From positions 31,158 through 51,938 of the forward strand of contig NW_014578078.1 of assembly GCF_000485595.1 (NCBI RefSeq): a DNA stretch of 20,781 nt. Reading direction: 5' to 3'. The notes under the pieces are model-generated. The model had not been told where the DNA came from. It ran no database searches and was given only the letters and a program-made list of their open reading frames with translations. The position numbers and the translations under genes are program-made. This document shows, in pieces, positions 1 through 10,478 of this stretch. The stretch is from Priapulus caudatus (taxonomy: Eukaryota > Priapulida > Priapulimorpha > Priapulimorphida > Priapulidae). Position 1 is the first letter of the stretch. Every line of letters begins with the position of its first letter.

Positions 1-172
1 ATGCCTGCCTGCGCCCTGCCGCATGCCTGCCTGCCTCCAGGCCTGCATGCCTGCAGTGCTTGCCTGCCTGCCTACCTGAATGCCTGCCTGGCATGCCTGC
101 ATTGCCTGCCGCCTGTCTCCTGCCTGCATGACCTGCATCGCCTTGCCTGCCTGACTGCCTGCCTGCTGCTGG

Positions 173-204
<32 letters not shown>

Positions 205-237
205 CCCTTGCCTGCCTGCCTGCCTGCCTGCCTGCCT
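1..237. repeat. TGCC tetranucleotide microsatellite
   Basis: Imperfect (TGCC)n array that runs off the left edge of the window, longest clean run about 180-237. The open frame across it encodes only Cys/Leu/Pro/Ala periodic sequence and is a by-product of the repeat. Confidence 0.95.
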
Positions 238-505
238 AACTATCTGCTACCAACCTGTCGATTCTCTCCTACTCAGGCTTCAGACTAATGGATGCAAACA
301 CGCCCACCACGTATGAGACACCAAGCTATAGAAGAAGAAAGGGAGATAGAAAAAATAACAGCAGATTGGAGAGATGCGGAATATAGAGATGAGGATGAAT
401 TTAGGAAAGCGAAGAGGGCCGAAATGCGAGAGAGAGGAAAACACGTAATTGATGCCGAAAAAGAAGGGAGCTGCGAGGGAGCTAAAGAGGAGGGTAGAGA
501 GGCGA
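238..505. other. Purine-rich spacer between two microsatellites; no supported gene
   Basis: A pyrimidine stretch ending in CTACTCAG at about 267-274 resembles a 3' splice site. It is followed by a 75-codon + frame (292-519) rich in Glu, Arg and Lys. The charge bias follows from the A/G-rich strand, the frame runs into the GATA array, and I recognise no domain. I do not call a gene. Confidence 0.4.
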
Positions 506-680
506 AAGATATATTATAGAATATATACTATAGATATATATATATAATAGATTAGATAGAGAAATAGATAGATAGATAGATAAGATAGATAGATAGATAG
601 ATGTAGATAGATAAATACATAGGTAGATGATAGATAATAGATAGATGAGATAGATAATAGATGATAGATAGATAAGAAAG

Positions 681-712
<32 letters not shown>

Positions 713-1082
713 GATAGATAGATAAATAATAGGTAGAAATAGATAGATAGATAGATAGAAGAGATAAGATAGATAGATAGATAGATAGATTAGGATAGAT
801 AGATGATAGATAGATAATAGATAGATAGATATAGTAGATAGATAGATAGTAGGATGAGGCATAGATAGATAGATAGATAAAGATAGATAGAATAGATAGA
901 TAGATACGGTAGAATAGAATAGATATAGATAAGATGATAGTAGAGTAGATTAGATAGATAGATACTAGATAGATTAGATAGATAGAGTAGATAATAGGTA
1001 TAAAAGAAGTAGATAGATAAATCAGTATAGATAGATAGTAGATAGGATGATTTAGCATAGATAGATAGATAGATAGATAGAT

Positions 1083-1113
<31 letters not shown>

Positions 1114-1397
1114 TAGATAGATAGATAGATCAGATAGGATAAATAGACTAGGTAGATAGTAGATAGATAGATAGATGATAGAATAGATAGATAGATAAGA
1201 TAGATAGATAGATAGGTAGATAGATAGATAGCATAGATATAGATAGATAGGATAGTGTAGTAGATAGGTAGAATTAGTAGATAGATAGATATGTAGATAG
1301 ATTAGATAGATAAATAGATAGATGATAGATAGATAGATAGATAGTAGATAGATAGATAGTAGTAGATAGATAGTAGATAGATAGATAGATAGGATAA

Positions 1398-1451
<54 letters not shown>

Positions 1452-1953
1452 TAAGATAGATTAGATAGTAGATAGTAGATAGATATGATGATAATAATAG
1501 ATAGATTAGATAGATAGATAAATAGATAGATAAGATAGATAGATAGATATGATCGATAGCATAGATAGATAGATAGATAGAATAGATAGATATATAGATA
1601 GATAGATAGATAGATAGATAGATTTTTTAGATAGATAGATTAGATAAGATAGATAGATAGATGAGATAGATAGACTAGATAGATAAATAGATAAGATAAG
1701 ATAGATAGATAGATAGATAGGATAGTATAGATAGATAGATAGATAGATAGATAGTAGATAGAGTAGATAGAGATGATGATTAGATAGATAAGATAGATAG
1801 GCTAGATTAGATATATAGATAGATAGATAGATAGATAAGATAGCATAAGTAGGATAGATAGATTAGATAGATACGATAGATAGAATAGATAGATAGATAG
1901 ATAGATAGATAGACTAGATAGATAGATAGATAGATAGATAGTAGATAGATAGG
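506..1953. repeat. GATA/TAGA tetranucleotide array, about 1.4 kb
   Basis: Almost uninterrupted GATA repeats with frequent one-base slips (GTAGATA, GATTAGATA) and several long clean runs, for example around 1395-1450. Open frames on the minus strand across it (Tyr-Leu-Ser-Ile periodic) are artefacts of the repeat. The opposite-strand counterpart, TATC repeats, occurs at 6579-6867. Confidence 0.97.
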
Positions 1954-2189
1954 TTTTAGATCAGTGGCCTAGATAATCACTTCACATTCTGCGTGTAGAA
2001 GTCTTCGCGTGGCTTTACACATTGGGTAATGCTGCTATCTGAGCTCACACTTCGTGAGTAAGAGCAAATTAGCGGCGGTTGCTTGCCTCGCTGTCAATCA
2101 CAATTACGAACACAATTGCCGGCCGCCGGAGGGTTGTGGCGTCGCAGCTGCCTGCGCTAATGAAGCTGGCTTCTTCACCTCAACACCCT

Positions 2190-2520
2190 GGAAGGTCAAA
2201 GGTCTGAGCAACCTGGTCACGCGGGTGACGCCACGCCTTGTGAACCGTCGAAGGCTTAAAGGTCAGCAAGGTTTAGCGCCTGACGTCACGCGTGAACCGT
2301 CCGAAGGTTAAAAGGCAGCAAGGATCACGCGGTGACGTTCACCGCCGAGTGAACCGTAAGAAGGTTAAGGTCAGCAAAGGTCACGCGGTGACGTTCACAC
2401 GTAAACCGTCGAAGGCTTCAAGGCCAGTAAGTCACCGAGTGATTTCATGCTGACCCTCGGAGTGTCGAACGATCATCAGAGTCGTGACGCGGTGACGTCA
2501 CACTGTGAACCGCTGACCCT
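2190..2520. repeat. Degenerate minisatellite, 52-57 bp period, with CRE-like motifs
   Basis: The word TGAACCGT, or a one-base variant, recurs at about 2241, 2293, 2350, 2402 and 2505. Spacings are 52, 57, 52 and 103 (about two periods). Each unit also carries AAGGTCAGCAAGG-like and GGTCACGCGGTGACGTTCAC-like words. Perfect TGACGTCA octamers are at 2281-2288 and 2493-2500. The 85-codon + frame at 2054-2311 overlaps the array and is not supported as a gene. Confidence 0.8.
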
Positions 2521-2847
2521 AGGCTGAGCGCATGGATCAGACGCGCTGCCCATTGCGGAGCTAAAACCGCAAAGATATGTTTCTCTTCTATTTTATTATA
2601 TTCTTCTTCTTCTTTTTTTATATATTATTATCATTTCTGTAATTAACCCAACAGTTTACTCCTGTAATTAGGCGAGCATGTGGAAATTGTATTGATTAAA
2701 CGTTATTTGAAAACGAAGAAAATTGTTCATAGGTGATGAACACGTACTGCGGTTGAAATTCTGCACAAATTATATTATTTATCAGTACAATTGTTCTAGA
2801 AATCGGATATTTTCACACACGCCCGTGCGCGCGCACGCACGCACCAC
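2521..2847. other. AT-rich spacer, nothing recognised
   Basis: AT-rich sequence with a TTC-rich patch near 2580-2615. It ends in alternating purine-pyrimidine (CA/CG) at about 2813-2846, which leads into the next microsatellite. No coding or RNA feature was seen. Confidence 0.6.
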
Positions 2848-2972
2848 ATAGGTAGGTAGGTAGGTAGGTAGGTAGGTAGGTAGGTAGGTAGGTAGGTAGG
2901 TAGGTAGGTAAGTATGTAGGTAGGTAGCGTAGGTATAGGTAGGTCGGTAGGTAGTAGGTGGTAGGTAGTAGG
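2848..2972. repeat. TAGG tetranucleotide microsatellite
   Basis: Clean (TAGG)n run from 2848 to about 2910, then degenerate copies to about 2972. The minus-strand frame across it (Tyr-Leu-Pro-Thr periodic) is repeat-derived. Confidence 0.95.
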
Positions 2973-3664
2973 ACAAAGAAAGGGAGGAAGGCCAGTAAGC
3001 TAAGGGCACCAGCGGGTCGGGGGGTGGGGCGAGGTAGCGGGGGCGTCGACTACAGGGTTGTTGGTGCGCGCGAGTGCGGGTAACGTGCGATTGGGTCAGC
3101 ACGATGCCGTAACTCATTGGTGTGCGCGGTGGGCCTGCTTTCCGTAACTCATGTGGTCACACGGGTGCGGCTGACTCAGTGCAATGTGGGTACCCGCGAT
3201 GGACCTCCTCCTTCGCTGACCATGACCATACAGAATCCATAGTAATGTTATTTTGGTACTAAATGTTCACTGGGCGTAAATCGTAATTTGCCGGTATAAT
3301 TCACTGAATGTAGGTGACAGAATTAGGTAGTGACATAAAAGCAACTCGACAGAATATAATATTACCATAGTCATACGCCAGACCGCGATAATGTACTTTA
3401 TATTTTGCAATCGTTTCATGTGGGTAAAATTAAAATATTCGATAAGAAATAATAAGAATTCGAATGTAAAAACCTTGTAAGAACTACATCAAAACTATGG
3501 GTTATTTTAAACATTAAACTTTACCGTTAGCATGAGATCAATTCATGGAATTTACGTTTGCCTGAATCCATAACGGCCCCAAAATTATGTAAGAAGTTGT
3601 AGACAAACGCGATATGGAAGATAGCTCATTAGATAAAAATAATAGCAAAAAATAATTGACGTGC
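2973..3664. other. Spacer, nothing recognised
   Basis: About 690 bp of unique-looking sequence, GC-rich at 3000-3210 and AT-rich after that. No long frame, splice-site pair or RNA structure that I can support. Confidence 0.5.
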
Positions 3665-3783
3665 GCGCTCTCTCTCTTTCTCTTTCTCTCTCTCTCTGGC
3701 ACTCTCTCGTTCTCTCTTTCTCTCTCTCTCTCTCTCTCGATCGCTCTCTCGCACGCTCTCTCTCTCTCTCTCTCTCTCTATCT

Positions 3784-3848
<65 letters not shown>

Positions 3849-3886
3849 GCTCTTCTCCCTCTCTCTCCCACATTTCTCTCTCCATC
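3665..3886. repeat. CT dinucleotide microsatellite
   Basis: (CT)n with a few T or G interruptions, cleanest at about 3789-3843. Frames on both strands (Ser-Leu or Arg-Glu periodic) are repeat shadows. Confidence 0.97.
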
Positions 3887-4763
3887 TATAGTAGCTCAGT
3901 AGTTCTACAACATTCGGTAATTAAAAAACTCTGCGCGACAGGTAACACAATACGATTAGCTGATGCTGATGTCATCACGAGGGACTCACTCGTAACAGGA
4001 GACGTATGTATTTGTGCTGCATTGGCCACGAACGTGCGACGTTTCTATACCGAATATGAAGATGAGCTTCCATCCAATATCATAATATTATAATACCATA
4101 CCATACCATGTGATATGTCACACCGCCCACATCCCATCTTCATTTTCCCACCAAAAACCCCGCTCAATTCCCAAATACCGCTCCTCTCATCGCGTAAGTG
4201 AAAACGTCTATTCACTGCCGCCGTTGCCTTGTCAACGCGCCACGATGACGCGCCATTATCGCTGAGTGATGAACTATATAGAGCGGCACCTATTGGCAGG
4301 TATATGGAGAGAAGCGCGAGTGACTTTAATACGCCTTAATGTACGCCTGGGCGGCAAACGACCGCGGCCCACACTCAATGTTGTGAGCGTTTTCTCCGTA
4401 AACAAAGTGAGCATGAAAGAAAGATGGGGCCGAGAGCGCACGCATGAATGCAGAGTGAGAGGGAGAGAGAGAAAGAGAGCGAGAGGAGGGGGAGGAGAGA
4501 ATAACGAGGGTGCCTTCTTAGCAGCACGTGCGATGCGCGGGTCTGAATGCACCTCAATCAACGAGATGGACGCATAGAGGTCATTTTTATCAATTTGACA
4601 ATCCGCCAAAATTTGTCCAACGAGTCGCGCGCATCGAAGCCGCTAACACAGGCAGCGATCATTCACCGATGTCTCGCTCTCCCCAGTGTAGCGGCCGGGG
4701 GCGCAAGGCTAGAGACAGCAGCAATACTGGTAGCAGTAAGTGTGAGAACAAACACAAACACTC
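3887..4763. other. Spacer with a GA-rich patch; no supported gene
   Basis: Contains ATACC repeats near 4093-4108 and a GA-rich patch at about 4455-4500. Frames of about 100 codons run on both strands across 4266-4609. None shows a recognisable domain, and the two strands shadow one another. Confidence 0.5.
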
Positions 4764-4831
4764 GCGCACGCACGCACGCACGCACATACACACGCAGTCA
4801 GGCAGGCAGGCACGCACGCGAGCACACACGC

Positions 4832-4862
<31 letters not shown>

Positions 4863-4864
4863 GA
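4764..4864. repeat. CACG / GGCA / AT compound microsatellite
   Basis: Successive CACG repeats (about 4764-4790), a GGCA triplet of units (4800-4812), more CACG, then about 30 bp of alternating AT. This is nearly continuous alternating purine-pyrimidine sequence. Confidence 0.9.
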
Positions 4865-5198
4865 TAGGCCTATATACATCATATTTAACCATATCCCTCC
4901 CCCCACCACCTCTCACCACTCCCTACACCTTTTCAGACTCCGTGTCTTTGTTCTTGACTCTCTTGCATCTTTCTAATTCTTGTTTACGTAGCAACCTAGT
5001 ATCTTCCCGGGTCAACTATCCACCTTAAACGATGTTCACCGCTCCTTCGTAGCTTGTACGAACTCCTCTGATGACGAAAGAACATTTTTATCCGAAAGCT
5101 TACGATCCGTTTCTGAATTTGCGTCGTGTTACCCGATAAAAATACGCGGAGTCGACGAGATGATTTTAATGAAAAGAACACCGTATCGACACGCATAC
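4865..5198. other. Spacer, nothing recognised
   Basis: Pyrimidine-rich on the + strand to about 5000, then unique-looking sequence up to the 33 bp minisatellite. No feature that I can support. Confidence 0.5.
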
Positions 5199-5351
5199 GA
5201 CAATGTGATAAAACAATATGTAACAATCAATAACAATGTCTTAAAACAAAACGTTGCACTCAATAACAATGTGATACAACAATACGTAACAATCATCAAC
5301 CATGTGATAAAACAATACGTAACAATCAACAACAATGAAATAATACAAGAC
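5199..5351. repeat. 33 bp minisatellite, four units plus a partial fifth
   Basis: Units begin at 5199, 5232, 5265, 5298 and 5331 (partial), with no length change between units. Read on the + strand, each unit encodes a variant of the 11-residue word NNVIKQYVTIN. Because 33 is divisible by three, the frame stays open throughout (5160-5435), but minus-strand frames are open too, so coding is not established. Confidence 0.85.
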
Positions 5352-6285
5352 TTCCCGTGTCACCGTCAGATACCCCATGCCATCATTACTGGGCACCCAT
5401 ATTCTATATACACCTATGTATGCTATCGGAAGTGAATAGAAACAAAACAAGATAGTTAAAACGGAAAACAAAAACAACATTTTGATGTTAGTCCTCCATT
5501 TCCTATATATCCCATGATCATAGGCCTATAGGCCTATATCTGTATGGTATGTCTATGCATTCCCACTCGTTGCTGAATAGCACGCCATCTGCCGGTGATA
5601 GATAGCATCGTCAGATTGTTCCGTCTATGCTGCTATCGCGTGGATACATGAAGAGCTGGCCGGGGGATGGCTTTCGTGAAGTTTATTGTGGAAAATCATT
5701 AGAGGTTAATGATTCGTCGTCTAATGATTTTTGCGTGTAGACCATATTAAACTGTTTGAATGAATCGCCACAGTACTGATTCTCTGATGTCATCAATTTC
5801 TGCGTTGGAATTTAATGCGCTCTTCGTGCTATATATTGTTCTACTTCGTTTGATAGACGCTCGCCGCATACACCTCTTCACTCCTCCTTTCTTTTGCCTC
5901 CTCCTCCTCCTCCTCGTCCTCCTCCTCCTCCTTAGCGCATATGTCTTCTCAGTTATCCATGCAAAGTACGAGCATTCATTTCAAAGTCAAATAACCTTTC
6001 GTGAGATATTCTTTTCTCTTTTCGCGCGGCGCGACACGGAGCAATTAGTGATTACCGGCACGACGTGTTTTTCGCTCTGGTTGAAAAGGATTCGTTTAGC
6101 AAGCTTCTGCTAACCGTCTCATGAGCATGCGCGCGAAACGAACCCCAGCACTAGGAACAACAAGAATCTACGTTTTAATAAGGAGAACTCATCTGCATCC
6201 TCATCCTCATCCTTATCCTCATCCAGTTCAATGTGTTTTTTAAGAGATAGAAAACAAGGAAAATGCTAGTACGCATATTATGAGA
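5352..6285. other. Spacer with short CTC and CTCATC repeats; no supported gene
   Basis: Contains a GGCCTATA palindromic patch near 5521-5538, a (CTC)n tract at about 5897-5932 and hexameric CTCATC copies at about 6193-6222. A 117-codon + frame (5760-6113) has a Leu run that comes from the CTC tract and no recognisable domain. Confidence 0.5.
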
Positions 6286-6317
6286 AGCTAATAATGACAA
6301 ATTTGTCATTATTAGCT
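6286..6317. repeat. Perfect 32 bp palindrome
   Basis: The left arm 6286-6301 is AGCTAATAATGACAAA and the right arm 6302-6317 is its exact reverse complement, with no spacer. The right arm plus seven more bases (6302-6324) recurs in inverted orientation at 9577-9599. Confidence 0.95.
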
Positions 6318-6578
6318 CCTGATATTATGTCAAGGATCGGTTTATTTACACGTACTCAGCGATGATTGGCAGGTAGGTGATGACGTAGTAGCTTACGAGC
6401 GGGGTCGCTGCGGCGCTGACGCGGTGCGGGGGGTGGGGGTGAGGGTGGTGAGGTGGGGTGTGGAGGTGATTAATGCGTCGCTATCTGTCACCTTTTCCCC
6501 GCTGACAATAATTGCGTCTATATCGCGTACGTGTCACGTGTCCCGCCACTGTTCAACCCGCTTACTCTTGATGGCCCT
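6318..6578. other. Spacer with a G-rich patch
   Basis: At 6428-6458 the + strand has G runs of 6, 5, 3 and 4 with intervening segments of 1, 3 and 9 nt, a relaxed G-quadruplex candidate. Otherwise nothing recognised. Confidence 0.5.
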
Positions 6579-6863
6579 TATCTATCTAATCATATCTATC
6601 TAGTCTATCTATCTATCTATACTATCGTATCTATCTATCTATCTATTATCTAACTATCTACTATCATCGTATTTTTATCTATATATCATTTAATCTATTA
6701 TCTATATATCTATTTATCTATCTATCTATCTATCCATCTATCGTTATCTATCCATCTATCTATCTATCTATCATATCTATCTATCTATCTATACTATCTA
6801 TCTATCTATTACTATCTATCTATCTATCTCCTATCTATCTATCTATTTATATAATCTATCTAT

Positions 6864-6867
<4 letters not shown>
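6579..6867. repeat. TATC tetranucleotide array
   Basis: Imperfect TATC/ATCT repeats with one-base slips like those in the GATA array at 506-1953, but in the opposite strand orientation. Confidence 0.95.
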
Positions 6868-6941
<74 letters not shown>

Positions 6942-7056
6942 CTATCTCGTCTATCTATCTCTATCTCTCTCTCTCTCTTGGACTGTCTCTCTCTTATGTT
7001 CCCTCTCTCCTCTTCATTCTCTCTCTATATCTCTCCTCTCTCTCTCTTCTCTCTCT

Positions 7057-7098
<42 letters not shown>

Positions 7099-7346
7099 AC
7101 TTTGTCCCTTCTCCCTCTCTTCCGCCTATCTCTCTCTCTCCTCTCTTTTTCTCTCTCTCTATTCTCTCTCTTCTCTCTCTCGCTCTCGCTCTCGCTCTCT
7201 CTTTCCGCTCTCTCTATCTCGGTCTCCCTTTTCTCCTCCCTCTCTGCCGCCCTCTCTCTCTCTCTCTGTCTCCTCTCTCTCTCTCTCTTTCTCGCTCTCT
7301 TCTTTCTCTCTCCTCTCTCTCTCTCTTCTTTTCTCCTCTCTTTCGC
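6867..7346. repeat. CT-rich microsatellite block
   Basis: About 480 bp of (CT)n with short interruptions (CTCGCTCTCG, TTCTC). The Ser/Leu-rich + frames of 163 and 95 codons across it are repeat shadows. Confidence 0.95.
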
Positions 7347-7635
7347 AATGATGATTTCCTCATCAGCTCTATCCAGGCAGCGATTTTAATCCGGTCGTGT
7401 GACTTTATATGTAGCGTGCGGTTATATATATATATATTATATATATATATAATATATATATATCTATAGATACAAATAGGAGACTGTTATGTACTCTTGG
7501 ACAAGAGATATAACTGTATAATGTGCCATAGTCTCGCTTCATGTCGTCAGCTGGTTATGCAAGATATTTGAAATGCTTTAGAGCTAATTTGCTTTTTATC
7601 TTGCCCACACTTGATAGCCACATGCAAGCAACCGA
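7347..7635. other. Spacer with AT dinucleotide repeat
   Basis: Alternating AT with near-palindromic breaks occupies about 7423-7474. The rest is unique-looking and has no supported gene. Confidence 0.6.
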
Positions 7636-7755
7636 CCCACAGTCTTATCAGTACGCACAACACGACACACGCATGCACGCACACACAGCGCACCACAGCG
7701 ATACACGCACTCACACCCACGCACGCACGCCACCACACGCGCAGCGCACGGCGCA
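7636..7755. repeat. CA/CACG-rich alternating purine-pyrimidine tract
   Basis: Degenerate CACG, CACA and GCGCAC repeats. Frames on both strands (His/Thr/Ala or Val/Cys rich) come from the repeat. Confidence 0.75.
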
Positions 7756-8369
7756 TACATGTTTAGTTTAACGCCTCTTAAGAAGCAGCTAATCTTTCAG
7801 TGCAGACTGTTTCACTAACAGCCGAACCGTATCCAATATTGTCACGAAACTTATAAATCCACTTGGAAAGACCCTAATGTCCCGAATTGTTTCATGCTAG
7901 CGCGTCGTTTTTCTTCTTCCGCTCGCTCCCATTCATCGGCCGGAGTTTGACAAAGGCATCTGTCATGTAGCTGCTCCCGCAAGTGATTTGCTCCTTGACA
8001 AAATGACCCTGTGTCCTGGTATTAGGTCCCGAGTCAAAGACAAAACGGAGCCTGATGGCGAACATATCGCGCCATTCATCACCCTTGCCCGCCGCCGCCG
8101 CCGCCGCCGCCCCGCCGCTACCCTCATCGGCCGCCACGGCCTTCTCACGGCACACGTATCATAAACACAGAAAGTGCTGCAGCAGCCGCCGCCGCGAGGT
8201 CTTTTCTTCTGCCGACTAGCCGCAAAGAAATCAGATTGCCGGTGACAAATGATGGCGAGGAGAAGAGAGAAGGCTCTCACGCATCTCTATAGCTGTCGGC
8301 TGGTCCGCTGTTAAGTCACACGACGCGCATGCGCATGCCGCCGGTACGTGGCGGGGCAGCTAGCAGCCA
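7756..8369. other. CpG-rich spacer with a GCC trinucleotide repeat
   Basis: A (GCC)n tract at 8088-8118 lies in sequence that is visibly richer in CpG than its flanks. An 87-codon minus frame (7892-8155) crosses it; its Ala run is the GCC repeat and the remainder matches nothing I recognise. A promoter or first exon on the minus strand is conceivable but unsupported. Confidence 0.4.
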
Positions 8370-9484
8370 TCCCTCCCCTCCCTCCCTCCCTCCCTCTCCC
8401 TCCTCCCCTCCCTCCCTCTCCTCCATCCTCTCCTGCCCTCCCTCCTCCCTCCCTCCCCCCCCTCCCGTCTCCTCCCTCCCTCCCTCTCGCCTCCCTCCCC
8501 TCCCTCCCTCCCTCCCTCCCTCCCTCCCTCCCTCCCTCCTCCCTCCCTCCCTCATTTTCTTCTTCTACCCCACCCTTTATCCACTCAACAACCCCTCCTC
8601 TCTATCTCCCCTCTCCTCTTTCCCCTACTCCCTTCTCTCCTCTACTCCCGGCTCCCTCTCTATCTCTCTCATCTCCCTCCCTACTCTCCGTCCTCTCCTC
8701 TCTACTCCCCCCGCCTTCCTCTCTACCTCTCCCGCCCTCTCTCTCTACTCCCTCGCCCTCCCTCTCACTCCCCCGCCCTTCCTTTCTTACTCCCCCCGCC
8801 CTCCCGCCTCATACTCCCCCGCTCTTCCCTCTATCTCTCTCTCTGTCCCGCCCCGCGGTTTTCACCCCCCCCCCCCCTGTCTGTGCGTACTTCCCCGCCC
8901 TCCTCTCTTCTATTCTTCCTCCGCCCTCCCACTCTACTCCCCCGCCTCTCCTTCTATCTCTCTCCGACCTCTCTCTGCTACTCCCCCGCCCTCCCTCTCT
9001 ACTCCCCCGCCCTCCCTCTCTACTCCCCGCCCTCCCTCTCTACTCCCCCGCCCTCCCTTTCTACTCCCGCCCTCCCTCCCTATCTATCCCCGCCTCTCCT
9101 CCTCTATCTCCCCCGCCTTCCCTCTCTATCTCCCCCCTCTCTACTCCCCGCCTTCCCTTATACTTCCCCTGCCCTCTCTTCTCTACTCCTCTCCGCCCCC
9201 TCTCTACTCCCCCCGCCCTCTCTCTGCTACTCCGCCCTCCCTCTCTCTCTTCCCCCCCTGCCTCTTCAGTCTCACTCCGGCACCTCCGCTTCCACTCCGC
9301 CGCATCTCTCTACTCCCCCGCCCTCCCTCTCTACTCCCCGCCTCCCCCTCTCTTTAATTCTTTCTTTCTTTCTTTCCCTTCCCTCACTCCCTCCTCCATC
9401 CCTCCCTCCGGCCCTCCGGCCCTCCTTCCCTCTCTCTCTCAATCTCTCCCTCCCTTCCTTCTCCGCTCCCTCCCTCACCCACCT
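8370..9484. repeat. 1.1 kb polypyrimidine block (CCCT and 21 bp repeats)
   Basis: Nearly pure C/T on the + strand. It starts as (CCCT)n at 8370-8550 and then becomes variants of a short unit; at 8980-9075 the unit ACTCCCCCGCCCTCCCTCTCT (21 bp) repeats head to tail. The 342- and 413-codon + frames are low-complexity Ser/Pro/Leu shadows, and the opposite strand is equally open. Confidence 0.95.
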
Positions 9485-9576
9485 TTCTATAGAAATATCA
9501 ACAATAGCATAATAAATAGCAATAATCCAATAGCACAGTTCAAATACGGCAATATCATAAATTTCAATTACCACAT

Positions 9577-9599
9577 TATCAGGAGCTAATAATGACAAA
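9577..9599. repeat. 23 bp word repeated in inverted orientation at 6302-6324
   Basis: The word begins TATCAGGAGCTAATAATG and ends ACAAA. It is identical, base for base, to the reverse complement of 6302-6324. The two copies bracket the TATC/CT/CCCT block. Confidence 0.9.
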
Positions 9600-9871
9600 C
9601 TCCTCCTGACATTATTCAAATACCATTGTTATTAGTTTCTTTGTCTTCGTCTTTGTGTTCGTCGTTGTCGTCGTATGTGTTCTTGTTAGTTTCTTTGTCA
9701 TCGTCGATTCAGCAGTATTAAAAAAAGTAGGGTATAAAATAATATTACGGTAATTTTAATCATAATATTTTATTACTAAATAACGTTGCTGTCTTCGTTT
9801 TATCGGGCTAGGAAAAAACTCGATAATAAAAAGGGAATAAGAATGTGTCAATAAAAGTTGTTATAATTCCA

Positions 9872-9886
9872 CCACAAGGTGGCACT
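9872..9886 (+). promoter_or_regulatory. CTCF-like motif
   Basis: CCACAAGGTGGCACT matches 14 of 15 positions of the bilaterian CTCF core CCASYAGRKGGCRSY. It is a single motif with no supporting context, so chance is possible. Confidence 0.2.
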
Positions 9887-10478
9887 GATTGTCGACAGGA
9901 AGCGTGCGGTTTGGATTGTTAGGGTCGTTCTCGTTTTGTTCCATTCTGAGGTTCCCTTCGAGAATATTCTTACCTGTCTTTCTTAGTCAAGTGTCGCTGT
10001 AAACATAACGTAAGTACTAAGATGTATTTGGATTCAAGTGAAAGAAGTCACTTGCTATAGTTTATTAGTAATTCGAGGCAACACGCCGGCGAATATCCGT
10101 TTGTCGGGTTGAGCAAGCGATGAGAATCGATTTTGTGGTATTGTGTTAGGTCCTTCGCTGTCACACAACCTACCTACGTTATACAACGCCATTTGGTGAC
10201 CTCCAACAAATTTAAATTCCTGCATAAGTGGTAGGGCTTAAATGTTAGAGGTAACTAGTGGTGTAAAAATTGATTAACTTTGCATTTTTACCCAATCACT
10301 ACACGTTCACAAATTGCAGTTTTTCGGCATCATGCCACTGGCACTGGATGAGATTTTAGGGGACGTGGTCTACGCTGTTGGCCACAAGAAACCAGGCTTT
10401 GCCTGTTCATGGGCCGCTCGGCTCAAGCTCCGTAAACAGCACCGTCTTTTTTTTTCACGGGGCTTTTTTCGGTTTAAG

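Larger units (their letters stand above)
9485..10478. other. AT-rich spacer
   Basis: Contains a TCGT/TTCG-rich patch at about 9640-9710, the inverted 23 bp word at 9577-9599 and a CTCF-like motif at 9872-9886. A 62-codon + frame at 10314-10502 is not recognised and is not called. Confidence 0.5.

Noticed and set aside
292-519. 75-codon charged + frame after an acceptor-like CTACTCAG
   Set aside because: Composition follows from an A/G-rich strand, the acceptor does not join this frame to anything visible, and the end lies in the GATA array.
482-1058. Minus-strand frames of 126 and 168 codons, Tyr-Leu-Ser-Ile periodic
   Set aside because: Products of the GATA microsatellite.
7892-8280. Two minus-strand frames of 87 and 105 codons in CpG-rich sequence
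   Set aside because: Ala/Arg runs come from the GCC repeat, the two frames overlap each other, and neither matches a family I recognise.
8329-9589. Very long + frames (342 and 413 codons), Ser/Pro/Leu-rich
   Set aside because: They translate a polypyrimidine simple-repeat block, are open in several frames at once, and have no domain.
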